Shown piece after piece: positions 1 through 8,842 of a stretch of 35,490 nucleotides of DNA (position 1 is its first letter; the number at the start of each line of letters is the position of its first letter). Location of the stretch: NCBI GenBank assembly GCA_023663825.1, contig JAMPGQ010000017.1, positions 1-35,490 on the forward strand, read 5' to 3'. The notes beneath the pieces are model-generated. The model was given only the letters and a program-made list of their open reading frames with translations. It made no database searches and had not been told where the DNA came from. A program made the position numbers and the translations under genes. Source of the DNA: Anaeroplasma bactoclasticum. GTDB taxonomy: Bacteria > Bacillota_I > Bacilli_A > Acholeplasmatales > Anaeroplasmataceae.

Positions 1-95
1 CATGGATTTTTCCTTCTTTATACCCCCCTTATTTCATTTTGGGGGAACTCAAATTAATTAATTATTTTAAATCATTTTTTAGGATTTGAAATTTC

Positions 96-143
96 AACAA
101 AATAAAAGATGCTTAGAAACACATTTCCATGTTCACAAGCATC
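96..143 (-). terminator. Rho-independent terminator of the DUF3137 gene
   Basis: On the minus strand GATGCTT (143-137) pairs with AAGCATC (114-108) around an inner, imperfect stem, and is followed by TTTTATTTTG. It lies just downstream of the DUF3137 gene, whose 3' end it fits. To its left (23-45) a C-run and a G-run could form another hairpin without a T-tract; its role is unknown. Confidence 0.75.
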
Positions 144-152
144 TCAAGTCTT

Positions 153-1049
153 TTATCGTTCAACATTAAATTTATCTGAATCCATATGGAATTCATTAAT
201 AATGGAAGCCCCAATTAAAATATCTGATTTAATCCGATTTATTTGCTTATCATCTAAAGGCTTAGATACACTTACTTCTAAAGAATCACCACTATTATTA
301 ATCAAAATATAGAGATTTCCTTTTGTAAACACATAATATAGGCCGCCCTTATACATTCTTTCTAACTCTAGCATCTTTTGAATCATAACTGGAGTTAAGA
401 TATAAAAGGCATCTTCCTTAGAATTGGCGTAGCATTTAAAGCTTTTATTAAAATCTATTACCTCTGTTTCAAAAGAAAGTAAAGGTTTGTATTGAAAGCC
501 TTGAACAGGATGATTAACTACCTTTAACTCTATTGGTAAATCTCTTTGGAAATCTATCTTAATAATTCTTCCCTTAAAATAAGTTTGATAAGATGTCTGT
601 GTATGTCCTTGGCCATCAGTTGTTTCATGCCTTTCTTCTAGTACACAATCGCACATCTCATATGGTACACCGTTGTAGGTACATGAAATATAGTCTTCCA
701 TACGATAACGATCTGGAGCACTAGCCACCTTTAAAGAATTAATCTCTTGAATAGAAAGTCCGTCATTCATTCTATAAACGGCATCAACACCCAATTCATC
801 TTTAATGAGCTTTGTAACAACAAGCTCTTTAAATTTTTTCTTAAACTTATTTACTTGCATTGATGTGACTACAATAATGATTATACCTATAATCATAAAC
901 ACAAACAATAAGAAAGGAATCCAAAAGAATGTGGCTACACCAACAGCAATTAATCCAAAAGCGACTATATATCCTATTTTGCTTTTTTTATTTATAGTAC
1001 TTCTTTCCTGTTCTAATTTTTCTAATTGATTTAAACTTTTATTTTCCAT
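153..1049 (-). CDS. DUF3137 domain membrane protein
   Basis: 298-aa protein of the DUF3137 type; function unknown. The N-terminal ~25 residues are charged and coiled-coil-like. Two adjacent hydrophobic segments follow (about residues 25-70), then a soluble domain of about 220 residues on one side of the membrane. The central part contains YISCTYNGVPYEMCD and a stretch ending in FKGRIIKIDF, both resembling other DUF3137 proteins. I chose the ATG at 1049 and not the GTG 12 nt upstream, because that GTG lies inside the AAGGTGAG ribosome binding site. The gene stands alone with its own terminator. Family assignment is from overall pattern recognition, not a search. Confidence 0.7.
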   Translation of the reverse strand: MENKSLNQLEKLEQERSTINKKSKIGYIVAFGLIAVGVATFFWIPFLLFVFMIIGIIIIVVTSMQVNKFKKKFKELVVTKLIKDELGVDAVYRMNDGLSIQEINSLKVASAPDRYRMEDYISCTYNGVPYEMCDCVLEERHETTDGQGHTQTSYQTYFKGRIIKIDFQRDLPIELKVVNHPVQGFQYKPLLSFETEVIDFNKSFKCYANSKEDAFYILTPVMIQKMLELERMYKGGLYYVFTKGNLYILINNSGDSLEVSVSKPLDDKQINRIKSDILIGASIINEFHMDSDKFNVER

Positions 1050-1121
1050 ATTTCTTCTCACCTTATTACATTATATAGAAATTAAGATAAAAACTAAAGA
1101 AAAAAATGAATATTTCTAGTT

Positions 1122-2243
1122 TCATCCTATTTTTTTGATAAAAGAACGTCTTTTTTTATGTAATACATTATCGAAGTTCTTCCATTGATTTTGAATATTT
1201 ACATTATCTTCCAAGTTTAAGTTTGTTTCTGCATATTCTACAGTTTTATTAGACAGCATTTTTAAGAGCTGCACTAAAATTATTCCATTGATTCCTTTGT
1301 TTTGATATTCCTTAGAAATACCAATCAAAGCTAAATCTATAATTTTAGGATTGTGAATGGCACGTAAGAGTCTTAAAATGGCTAAAGGAGTTAGATGTCC
1401 TTTCGATTTTTGAATTGCCTTTGCTATAGATGGAAAGCATACCCCAAAACCTACAACATTATCTTTGCTATCAACGATGATTCCTGCATATTTAATGTTA
1501 ATAATTAAACGAAAGCTCTTCAATAAGCTCTTCTTTACCTTCGGTGTACAGGGCACTGTTTGATATAGTCCTGTATATGTTGAATCAAGCAAAGCAAATA
1601 GTTTATCTGCATAGCGCTTTAGAAGCTCCTTTGTATTTTTCACTTGAGCTAATTGAAGACCATATTTATCTAACATACGAAGACTAATTTTTTCTATGCG
1701 CTCATCAATTTCTTTCGGATAAAATAATTTACGCTCAAACCAATCAACCTCTTTTATAAATCCATATGATTCAATAAGCTTTTGATAATAGGAATAATTA
1801 TACTGTTCCTCAAAGGTGGAAAGCTCATCAAAGCCTTCAATTAATAGTCCTTCTCTTTCTAAATCAGAATATCCTAGTGGACCTACAACCTCTGACATTT
1901 GATTTTCCTTTGCAAAAGCCTCTATAGCCTGAAACAAGGCATTTGCCACCTCCTGATTATCAATAGAATCAAAGCGAGTAAAACGAACTCTTTTTTGATT
2001 CCATTTGGCATTACTTGCATATTGTAAGATACCTGAAATTCTTCCTACCATTTTTTTATTTAAATAAGCATTATAAAACACAGATTTAGATTGATCACTA
2101 TAGAGATGATTCTTTTTAAATAAGTTCATTTCATCCGCATAAAGAGGGGGAACAAAAAAAGGATTTTTTTTATAAAGCTTTAATGGAAAATTAACAAAGT
2201 CTTTTCTTTGTTTTCTAGTTTTTACCTCAACAATTTCGAGCAT
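1122..2243 (-). CDS. GNAT-like acyltransferase, YghO-type
   Basis: 373-aa protein resembling the long two-lobed GNAT proteins annotated as YghO-like or N-acetyltransferase. The N-terminal motif on RKDFVNFPLKLYKKNPFFVP and the following PPLYADE are characteristic of that group. The C-terminal part has a GNAT-like core: VVGFGVCFPS, then ALIGISKEYQNKGINGIIL, resembling the acetyl-CoA pyrophosphate-binding loop. Substrate unknown. The ATG at 2243 is preferred to the GTG at 2252, which is part of the AGGTG ribosome binding site. That site overlaps the last codons of the upstream degV-like gene, so the two are probably cotranscribed and translationally coupled. Confidence 0.7.
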   Translation of the reverse strand: MLEIVEVKTRKQRKDFVNFPLKLYKKNPFFVPPLYADEMNLFKKNHLYSDQSKSVFYNAYLNKKMVGRISGILQYASNAKWNQKRVRFTRFDSIDNQEVANALFQAIEAFAKENQMSEVVGPLGYSDLEREGLLIEGFDELSTFEEQYNYSYYQKLIESYGFIKEVDWFERKLFYPKEIDERIEKISLRMLDKYGLQLAQVKNTKELLKRYADKLFALLDSTYTGLYQTVPCTPKVKKSLLKSFRLIINIKYAGIIVDSKDNVVGFGVCFPSIAKAIQKSKGHLTPLAILRLLRAIHNPKIIDLALIGISKEYQNKGINGIILVQLLKMLSNKTVEYAETNLNLEDNVNIQNQWKNFDNVLHKKRRSFIKKIG

Positions 2244-2248
2244 GATTA

Positions 2249-3115
2249 TCACCTGTGCTTTGCGTGAAAGCTAATTCCTACTGTATCTGGTCCACAATGT
2301 GCACCTGCAGTTGGATTTACCAATATATATTCTATATCTAGATCTTTATTTAAACGAGATTTTAGCATTTCTCCTAATTTCTTAGCCATTTCCATAGCAT
2401 CAGTATGACCTATAACAATAGGATGATTTTCAATATCATCTGCAAGTTCTTCTACATAATCTACTATTTTCTTTAAACTACCGACTCTTCCTCTTCCCTT
2501 ATTTACTGCTTGCATTATTCCTTGTTCATTCATATTGATAATCGGATGAATTCCAAAAATAGTGCCCATAATCGCTGCTAAATTACTCACTCTTCCACTC
2601 TTACTAAAGAACTTTAAATCATCAGCGTAAAAATATGTTGCATAATGATCTCTTTCTACTGTAGTCCATTTTATGATTTCTTCTATGCTTTTATTCTCCT
2701 TATAAAGGACACTTATTTCTCTAAGTAAAGGGTAACTACCTATTGTGATAGCTTTTGTATCAACAGTATAAATCGTTTGATTCGGATAAAGTTCCTTTAA
2801 TTCCTCTATTGCTATATGCATTGCGTTAAATGTTCCTGTCATTGCTTTAGAAAAATGAACATACAAGATATCCTTCCCTTGAACTAAAAATGGTTCAAAA
2901 TAAGCCTTATACTTCTCTGGGCTTAAGCCAAAAGTCTTAGGTACAATCCCTTTCCTCAATAAATTGTAGTATTCCTTATAGTCATATCCCTCATCCTCAC
3001 AAGGATAAAAAGCTTCACCTGAAATACTATAAGGCATACTAATCAATTGATACCCCAAAGCCTTTGCCATATCCAAAGTGATGTCGGTATCTGTATCTGT
3101 AAAAAGTACAAACAT
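2249..3115 (-). CDS. DegV family fatty-acid-binding protein
   Basis: 288-aa DegV/FakB-type protein. These proteins bind a fatty acid and, with FakA kinase, feed exogenous fatty acids into phospholipid synthesis; no FakA is in the window. Seen in the sequence: TDTDTDITLDMAKALG at the N terminus, the FGLSPEKY and YVHFSKAMTGTFNAM motifs typical of the lipid pocket (the FakB SxxxSGT region appears as SKAMTGT), and the C-terminal AHCGPDTVGISFHAKHR. The ATG at 3115 has GGAG seven bases upstream; the longer frame to 3157 lacks this. Its TGA stop overlaps the ribosome binding site of the downstream GNAT gene. Confidence 0.88.
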   Translation of the reverse strand: MFVLFTDTDTDITLDMAKALGYQLISMPYSISGEAFYPCEDEGYDYKEYYNLLRKGIVPKTFGLSPEKYKAYFEPFLVQGKDILYVHFSKAMTGTFNAMHIAIEELKELYPNQTIYTVDTKAITIGSYPLLREISVLYKENKSIEEIIKWTTVERDHYATYFYADDLKFFSKSGRVSNLAAIMGTIFGIHPIINMNEQGIMQAVNKGRGRVGSLKKIVDYVEELADDIENHPIVIGHTDAMEMAKKLGEMLKSRLNKDLDIEYILVNPTAGAHCGPDTVGISFHAKHR

Positions 3116-3194
3116 AAAACTACTCCTCTCAAATTTGTCGAAAATTGACACTTTCATTTTACCATTAAGTTGTCATTTTGTCATCTTTTTTTTA

Positions 3195-3229
3195 AAAAGA
3201 AAAATCCTGCCTAATGATATCGACAGGAT
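3195..3229 (-). terminator. Terminator downstream of small XRE gene
   Basis: On the minus strand ATCCTG (3229-3224) and CAGGAT (3209-3204) form a stem followed by TTTTC and a second T-run. It lies about 30 nt after the stop of the XRE gene and upstream of degV, separating the two units. Confidence 0.7.
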
Positions 3230-3258
3230 AAAAGGTTCATTTTTTTCTATAAAATTAC

Positions 3259-3537
3259 TTAAAATCTTTTATTTAAATGATAAACGATTTCTTTCAATTC
3301 ATTGCATATTGCATCTACTTTTTCGTTTAAAAAATCATCACTTATTTGATCTACACCTAATAAATAGTCTGTTGAAACATTCAAATATTCTGCCATTTTC
3401 TTTATAATATCACTATTCATTAAAGTATTTTCATTAATATAATTATCTAAAGTTCTTCTTTCTATTTGTAAATCTTCAGCTATCTTTTTTCTTTCTAGTC
3501 CACGTTTCGTTATAATTTCTGCTAATCTAGTTTTCAT
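3259..3537 (-). CDS. Small XRE-family HTH regulator
   Basis: 92-aa DNA-binding protein. Residues 1-60 form a helix-turn-helix of the XRE/Cro type (MKTRLAEIITKRGLERKKIA, then an RRTLDNY recognition helix), ending in the typical NVSTDYLLG. The last 30 residues are charged and helical and may dimerise. The start at 3537 has GGAG seven bases upstream. The gene is followed by a terminator and stands alone, next to a structured non-coding stretch (3690-3880) that could hold its target or partner; that link is speculative. Confidence 0.85.
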   Translation of the reverse strand: MKTRLAEIITKRGLERKKIAEDLQIERRTLDNYINENTLMNSDIIKKMAEYLNVSTDYLLGVDQISDDFLNEKVDAICNELKEIVYHLNKRF

Positions 3538-3896
3538 ATTTCTACTCCATTTCTTAATGCTTTCTTATATTCTAGCATTATATTCTTATGCTTTCCTTAT
3601 GTTAGAAATAAATACCTAAAAATAGAAAGAAAATGTAAAATATGGAATATTCAAAGTTGAATCATCTATAAAAAAGAAATAAATAAATCTATTTACTCAA
3701 GGAGGTAAAAACCTCTAATTTAGTGATTGTAAAAGCTATGCTATATTTCTATAGCTTAACTTCTACTCTACTAGGATTTGTTAGCCCTCTTGCAACATAA
3801 AGCCTATAGTTTTAGACTTCTTCTAGTTACATCTATATTGCAAGAGAAATGGAGCTGTTTGGGAAAAATAAAATCATACTTTTTTTAAATTTACTA
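3538..3896. other. Intergenic stretch with several stem-loops
   Basis: No convincing gene. Between about 3690 and 3880 three inverted repeats sit in series on the plus strand: GAGGT/ACCTC around AAAA, AAGCTAT/ATAGCTT, and CTCTTGCAA/TTGCAAGAG enclosing about 45 nt. A possible plus-strand promoter lies just upstream (TTGAAT, 17-nt gap, TAAATA, about 3657-3685). This could be a small RNA; no Rfam class was recognised. A 25-codon plus-strand frame from a GTG near 3723 lacks a well-spaced ribosome binding site and is not called. Confidence 0.4.
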
Positions 3897-3931
3897 ATAA
3901 AAAAATAGACAAGTGAAAATCACTCATCTAT
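3897..3931 (-). terminator. Terminator of the proS-kinase unit
   Basis: On the minus strand a 12-bp stem (3931-3920 with 3916-3905, two G-T pairs, loop of three) is followed directly by TTTTTTTATT. It starts one base after the stop codon of the P-loop gene and ends the proS transcription unit. Confidence 0.85.
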
Positions 3932-3932
3932 A

Positions 3933-4484
3933 TTACAAAGAAAACTTTCCTTTTATCATTTGTGCAACTACATTAGGTTCTAAATTTGTATTATCTATTC
4001 TAATAAAGTTTTTAAATGGAAGTTCATTTTCATAGCTTATGCATCTATGCTTCTTGTAATCCTTCATTAAGTACGATTCAGATAATTCAATATTTCGTTT
4101 AGAAGCCTTGTTCTTTAAACGATTTTCTGTTTTGTTTCGTTCTAAACGAACTTCTAAGGAAGCATCTAATTCCACATAATATATTTCTGCATTTTGTTGT
4201 TCAAAAATATCTGTAATTCCTTTGACGATTTTCCAGTCTTCTTGTTCCTCAAATGCCCACATAAATGTGAATACCAAGCCATAATTATCTGTTTTAGCAA
4301 ATTCTTCAAAAATGACATTTCTTAATTTTAGAATTGCCTCTTGATGAAAGCTTCCAAATACTTCTAATACCATTTCAATAGACATATGATTGTGGAACAA
4401 TCTTAAATCTGTAATCTTGCAAAGCTCTTGTCCAACTGTCATCTTACCAACTGCAGAATCTCCAAATATTAAAATAAGCTTCAT
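3933..4484 (-). CDS. P-loop nucleoside/shikimate kinase-like protein
   Basis: 183-aa single-domain P-loop NTPase. The Walker A motif GDSAVGKMT is at residues 8-16. FHNHMSIEMV follows, and VFTFMWAFEEQEDWK is in the middle. A basic segment RLERNKTENRLKNKASKRN (about 113-132) looks like the mobile lid of small-molecule kinases. This fits the AAA_18/shikimate kinase-like proteins often annotated 'AAA family ATPase'; the substrate cannot be read. It lies 18 nt downstream of proS on the same strand and shares its terminator, so it is probably cotranscribed, without implying a role in tRNA charging. Confidence 0.7.
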   Translation of the reverse strand: MKLILIFGDSAVGKMTVGQELCKITDLRLFHNHMSIEMVLEVFGSFHQEAILKLRNVIFEEFAKTDNYGLVFTFMWAFEEQEDWKIVKGITDIFEQQNAEIYYVELDASLEVRLERNKTENRLKNKASKRNIELSESYLMKDYKKHRCISYENELPFKNFIRIDNTNLEPNVVAQMIKGKFSL

Positions 4485-4502
4485 TTTAACACCTGTTTCT
4501 TT

Positions 4503-6203
4503 TTATATTTCTTGTACAGCTTTTAAAATGATTTGTAAAGCTTCCTCTAATGGTAATTCCTGTTTTTCTAAAGTGGCTCTATTCTTTAATTCAACAATAC
4601 CTTCATTACTTCTTTTACCACAGATAATCATATACGGAATACCCATAAGCTCCCAATCCTTAAATTTAAAACCAGGCTTTGCATTTCTGTCGTCTAAGAT
4701 AACCTCTGATTTTTTACATAATGCATCATATGCTTTTAAGCTTAAGGCTTGTTGATCTGCATCATTAAAGTTAATTGGAACAATGACTGCATGATAAGGA
4801 GCTACATTTAAAGGCCATTTAATACCATATTCATCATGGTATTGTTCAACAATAGACTGTAATGTTCTTGAAACACCAATGCCATAACACCCCATAACCA
4901 TTGGAACATTTTTTCCTTCTTCATTTACATAAACACAGTTCATAGGCTGGCTATACTTTGTTTGAAGCTTAAAGATTTGTCCAACCTCTATACCACGCTC
5001 TTGACCCATAGGCTTTTCACAGACAGGACATAAATCTCCAGCAATATTTTTTCTTAGATCACAAACAGTACCTGTAAAGTCTCTACCATAATTTACATTC
5101 TTATAATGATAGTCTCTTTCATTGGCACCAATGACAAAATTAGATAACTCTGTAACTTCTTCATCGACATATACCTCACAAGGTAAATCCTTTGGCCCAA
5201 CAAAGCCATGGACACTTTTCAAGCTTTCAATTTCTGCATCACTAGCAAGTTCTAAATAGTTCTCGTTAGAATTTAAAGCATTCACTAGCTTGATTTCGTT
5301 GACCTCACGATCTCCTCTTACCACTACAGCAACCAATTTTTCATTTACATAATCATGATAGATTAAGGTTTTAGCTGTCTTCTTAGAATCTACTCCTAAA
5401 AAGCTAGATATCTCTTCAATCGTTCTTTGATTTGGTGTATGTACTTTTTCTAAAGGTAATGCCTCTTCTTTAGGTTCTTTAACTAGCTTGGCTGTAGCCT
5501 TTTCAACATCTGCAGCATACCCACAGGCATCACAGTAAACAATTTCAGACTCTCCAATATCAGATAATGCCATGAACTGATGAGAGCCATTGCCACCAAT
5601 ATTTCCTGTATCTGCTAAAACAACTTGATAATGTAGTCCTAAACGAGTAAAGATTTTAGAATAGGTATCATACATATTCTGATAAGAAACATTTAATCCT
5701 TCTTCATCTTTATCAAAGGTATAAGCATCCTTCATTAAGAATTCTCTACCACGCATTAAACCAAAACGAGGACGTCTTTCATCTCTATACTTTGTTTGAA
5801 TCTGATAGATATTTAAAGGTAGATTCTTACTAGATTTTACTATGTCACGGACTAGAGTAGTAAAGACCTCTTCATGAGTTGGTCCTAAACAAAACTCACG
5901 CTCATGACGATCTGTTAAACGCATAAGCTCAGGACCATACTTACTCCAACGCCCAGATTCCTCCCAAAGCTCCTTTGGCTGTAAGGCTGAGCATAAGATT
6001 TCCATAGCTCCTGAAGCATCCATTTCTTCTCTTATGATATTTTCAATTTTATGTAAAACACGTAAACCTAAAGGTAAAAATTGATATACTCCTGCCACCT
6101 GAGCCTTAATCATTCCAGCCCGAAGTAATAAGATGTGAGAATCAATCTTTGCCTCCTGTGGAGCTTCCTTTAGAGTTGCAATTAACATTTTACTTGCTTT
6201 CAT
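4503..6203 (-). CDS. proS: Prolyl-tRNA synthetase, bacterial type with editing domain
   Basis: 566-aa class II aminoacyl-tRNA synthetase that charges tRNA(Pro). GPTHEEVFT and the class II motif 2 region RDERRPRFGLMRGREFLMKD are clear. The YbaK-like insertion that hydrolyses Ala-tRNA(Pro) lies at about residues 230-380 (TAKTLIYHDYVNEKLVAVVV, RGDREVNEIKL). The class II motif 3 region (VMGCYGIGVSR) and the C-terminal anticodon-binding domain (NVAPYHAVIVPI) follow. Length matches the bacterial ProS type. The ATG at 6203 is used because AAGGAAG precedes it; the in-frame extension to 6233 overlaps this region. It is divergent from RNase J. No T-box leader is visible. Confidence 0.97.
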   Translation of the reverse strand: MKASKMLIATLKEAPQEAKIDSHILLLRAGMIKAQVAGVYQFLPLGLRVLHKIENIIREEMDASGAMEILCSALQPKELWEESGRWSKYGPELMRLTDRHEREFCLGPTHEEVFTTLVRDIVKSSKNLPLNIYQIQTKYRDERRPRFGLMRGREFLMKDAYTFDKDEEGLNVSYQNMYDTYSKIFTRLGLHYQVVLADTGNIGGNGSHQFMALSDIGESEIVYCDACGYAADVEKATAKLVKEPKEEALPLEKVHTPNQRTIEEISSFLGVDSKKTAKTLIYHDYVNEKLVAVVVRGDREVNEIKLVNALNSNENYLELASDAEIESLKSVHGFVGPKDLPCEVYVDEEVTELSNFVIGANERDYHYKNVNYGRDFTGTVCDLRKNIAGDLCPVCEKPMGQERGIEVGQIFKLQTKYSQPMNCVYVNEEGKNVPMVMGCYGIGVSRTLQSIVEQYHDEYGIKWPLNVAPYHAVIVPINFNDADQQALSLKAYDALCKKSEVILDDRNAKPGFKFKDWELMGIPYMIICGKRSNEGIVELKNRATLEKQELPLEEALQIILKAVQEI

Positions 6204-6238
6204 AAGATAAACACTTCCTTTTTCATAAAACACAACAA

Positions 6239-6244
6239 ATTATA
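6239..6244 (-). promoter_or_regulatory. Probable -10 box of proS promoter
   Basis: On the minus strand the perfect hexamer TATAAT lies about 36 nt before the proS ATG, giving a leader of roughly 30 nt. The -35 region is poor (AT-rich, no good TTGACA match at 17 nt). The short leader rules out a T-box here. Confidence 0.5.
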
Positions 6245-6368
6245 CCATACTATAACTATAAAATCTATTCTAATAAAAGCATTTTCTTAAAACTTTTTAA
6301 CACTTTTTCTTTTCATTTTATAAAATATAGTGTAAAATAAAATAAATCAATTACGATGGAGGAAATAT

Positions 6369-8063
6369 ATGGATAAGATTATTGCCAAAAATGAGCTGGG
6401 GATTTTTGCTTTGGGCGGACTCGGTGAAGTTGGAAAAAATATGTACTGTATTGAGTATTTAAACCAAATTTTCATCATAGATTCAGGTATATTATTTCCT
6501 GATGAACACCTATTAGGCGTAGACTATGTCATCCCTGACTATACCTATTTAGAACAAAATCAACAAAGAATCATGGGTCTTTTTATTACTCATGGGCATG
6601 AGGATCATATTGGAGGAATTCCGTTTTTATTAAAAAAGGTTTCGATTCCAAAGATTTTTGCTGCTGGAGTTGCAGTAGATTTAATTGAAAGTAAGTTGAG
6701 TGAATATCCTGACCTTTTGTCAAAAGTACAAATTGTAGAGTTTAAATCCCATTTTACTTATAAGTTTAGAGGCGTAGAGGTTTCTTTTATTCGTTTAAAC
6801 CACTCTATTCCTGATGCTTATGCTATTGTGTTTACAACTAACCTAGGTGTAATTATGCATACAGGTGATTTTAAAATTGACTTTACACCTGTTGGTCCTG
6901 CTGCGGAATATGAAAAGCTTGCTACTTTAGGACAAAAAGGAGTTCTATGCTTACTTGCTGATTCTACAAATTCTTTAAGAGAAGGATTTACTGAATCTGA
7001 AAGAAAAATTGGTGCTTCTATTAAGGATTTATTTTCTAAGGTGGAAGAAAGAATCATTGTTGCAACATTTGCTTCTAATATGTTTAGAATCGAACAAATT
7101 ATTGAAGCCTGTGTAGAATCTAAAAGACATATTGCTATATTTGGACGTTCTATGGAAAAAGCGATTGAAATTGGACAACAGATTGGTTATATCAAACCAC
7201 CAAAGGGTACAATTATCGAAGCTTCTGAAATCCATAAATATAAACCTCATGAGCTATGCTTCTTATGTACTGGATCCCAAGGTGAGCCTTTAGCAGCCTT
7301 ATCTAGAGTTGCAAGTGGAACTCATAAAACTATCAAGCTTATTCCTGGAGATACAATCATCTTCTCTTCTAGTCCAATCCCTGGTAATCAAGAGGGTGTT
7401 AATAAAACAATTAACCTATTATTTAAGAATGGGGCAAATGTTATTACCCATTCTCCTCTTGCAGATACGCATACCTCAGGTCATGCATCTATGGGAGAAC
7501 AAAAACTTATGCTTTCCTTAATAAAGCCTAAGTACTTCTTACCTATCCATGGAGAATATAGAATGCAAAAGGTACATGGTAATACCGCAATTGAATGTGG
7601 TGTAAATAAAGAAAACATTTTTGTATTAGAAAATGGTGAGGTTGTAGCATTTAGTGAAGAGGGTGCACGTCTTGCAGGTAAAGTACCTTCTGGTGAAGTT
7701 TATATTGATGGTACAGGAATCGGTGATATTTCTTCTAATATTATCAGAGAAAGAAAATACTTGTCCGAAGATGGTATGTTTTCTTTAGTCATTACAGTAG
7801 ATGTATTTAAAAAAGAAATTCCAATTGAACCTCAGGTTGTCTCTCGTGGATTTATCTATATGAAGGATAGTGAAGCATTAACAAAGTCCATTGTATTAGA
7901 AGCCACAAAATTTTTAAATACTGAAATGAAAAAAATGAAGGTATTGAACTTCAATACCTTAAAGTATAGCTTAACAGAATTTTTAAATCATTTGATTTAT
8001 ACAAAAACTGATAGAAAGCCAATTATAATACCTGTATTTATGCAGATTGATACAAGACCTTAA
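6369..8063 (+). CDS. rnj: Ribonuclease J
   Basis: 564-aa metallo-beta-lactamase/beta-CASP ribonuclease with 5'-to-3' exonuclease and endonuclease activity, central to mRNA decay in Bacillota. The metal-binding motif HGHEDH is at residues 75-80. Further metal ligands appear in HTGDFKID. The beta-CASP region includes FASNMFRIEQII and LCTGSQGEPLAALSRVASG, and the late HxSGHAS motif and PIHGEYRM are present. A C-terminal domain follows. GGAGG lies seven bases before the ATG. Its terminator is embedded in the 3' end of the convergent racemase gene. Confidence 0.96.
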   Translation: MDKIIAKNELGIFALGGLGEVGKNMYCIEYLNQIFIIDSGILFPDEHLLGVDYVIPDYTYLEQNQQRIMGLFITHGHEDHIGGIPFLLKKVSIPKIFAAGVAVDLIESKLSEYPDLLSKVQIVEFKSHFTYKFRGVEVSFIRLNHSIPDAYAIVFTTNLGVIMHTGDFKIDFTPVGPAAEYEKLATLGQKGVLCLLADSTNSLREGFTESERKIGASIKDLFSKVEERIIVATFASNMFRIEQIIEACVESKRHIAIFGRSMEKAIEIGQQIGYIKPPKGTIIEASEIHKYKPHELCFLCTGSQGEPLAALSRVASGTHKTIKLIPGDTIIFSSSPIPGNQEGVNKTINLLFKNGANVITHSPLADTHTSGHASMGEQKLMLSLIKPKYFLPIHGEYRMQKVHGNTAIECGVNKENIFVLENGEVVAFSEEGARLAGKVPSGEVYIDGTGIGDISSNIIRERKYLSEDGMFSLVITVDVFKKEIPIEPQVVSRGFIYMKDSEALTKSIVLEATKFLNTEMKKMKVLNFNTLKYSLTEFLNHLIYTKTDRKPIIIPVFMQIDTRP

Positions 8064-8638
8064 GGGCTAGAGATTTTTCTAGCTCTTTTTATGTCCTCTA
8101 ATAACATAGGGATTTGATTTAAAGTGGGTAATGGATAAGCTTCTAGTGGTATTGCTAGAAAATGGGTACAGCCTAATAATAAAAGATCAGTTTTTAAGTT
8201 CTTTAGCTCATCTAAATAAAAACTGATATCCTTCTTCTTTTCTATTGCTTCTATAAAATCTGTTCCGTCAATTACATTCACTGAATAGTTTTCCTTTGCA
8301 TAAGAGATTGTTGTATTAGAACCTATCAAAGTATGATTCGGTGTCAAATAAGGAATAAAATAATCAAATATTCCAATTACAGGAACTTTTAAATTGTATT
8401 TTAAAAACGAATAAGCCAAAATGGAAAGAGTATTGCATGCAAGAACGATGAGCTCTGCTCCCTGTTCTATTAAGCATTTTGAAAGATAATAAGCTCTTTT
8501 TAAAAGAATCTCCTTAGGTTTATTTCCATAAGGAAAAAAGCCTTGATCTAAAAATATAATCAGTTGGTCTTCCTTATTTTTAATTTGCTTAGCAACAGCA
8601 AGACCACCCTTACCACTATCAATTATTCCTATTTTCAT
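8060..8638 (-). CDS. murI: Compact glutamate racemase-like protein
   Basis: 192-aa protein of the Asp/Glu racemase family, which makes D-glutamate for peptidoglycan. The hallmark sites are present: the N-terminal DSGKGGLAV (Asp7), PYGNK, the first catalytic cysteine in ACNT (Cys68), and the second in LGCTH (Cys157, His159). Usual MurI proteins are 250-270 aa. This one lacks a block of about 60 residues between GSNTTISYAKE and LGCTH and has a shortened C terminus. It may be an active minimal form or a divergent relative. The stop overlaps that of rnj by three bases in convergent orientation. Confidence 0.75.
   Translation of the reverse strand: MKIGIIDSGKGGLAVAKQIKNKEDQLIIFLDQGFFPYGNKPKEILLKRAYYLSKCLIEQGAELIVLACNTLSILAYSFLKYNLKVPVIGIFDYFIPYLTPNHTLIGSNTTISYAKENYSVNVIDGTDFIEAIEKKKDISFYLDELKNLKTDLLLLGCTHFLAIPLEAYPLPTLNQIPMLLEDIKRARKISSP
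8064..8090 (+). terminator. RNase J terminator inside the racemase gene
   Basis: GGGCTAGA (8064-8071) pairs with TCTAGCTC (8078-8085), followed by TTTTT, starting right after the rnj stop. The same bases encode the C terminus of the convergent racemase gene. Confidence 0.8.
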
Positions 8639-8790
8639 ACCATCACCATTTAAGTTTATGTATGCTATTTAAAATATAGGTTGAAAATGCTCTAATATTT
8701 TGAAGATTAATTTCGGTTATTATTTAGCACTTGTAGTAAAGAGATAAAAAGATTACATCGTTTTATGATTACTGCACATATATTCATACC

Positions 8791-8842
8791 AATATAAAAG
8801 GAGCTATGAATCCCAATTTATCATTAGGTTTTTCATAGCTCC
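8791..8842 (-). terminator. Terminator after the downstream abiF RNA copy
   Basis: The 11-bp perfect stem GGAGCTATGAA/TTCATAGCTCC encloses an inner CCTAA/TTGGG stem (one G-T pair) and is followed by TTTTATATT on the minus strand. It ends the abiF locus. Confidence 0.8.

Noticed and set aside
3723-3800. A 25-codon plus-strand frame starting with GTG in the 3538-3896 gap, possibly a toxin-like peptide
   Set aside because: AGGAGG is too far upstream and the frame overlaps stem-loop sequence; no family match is recognised.
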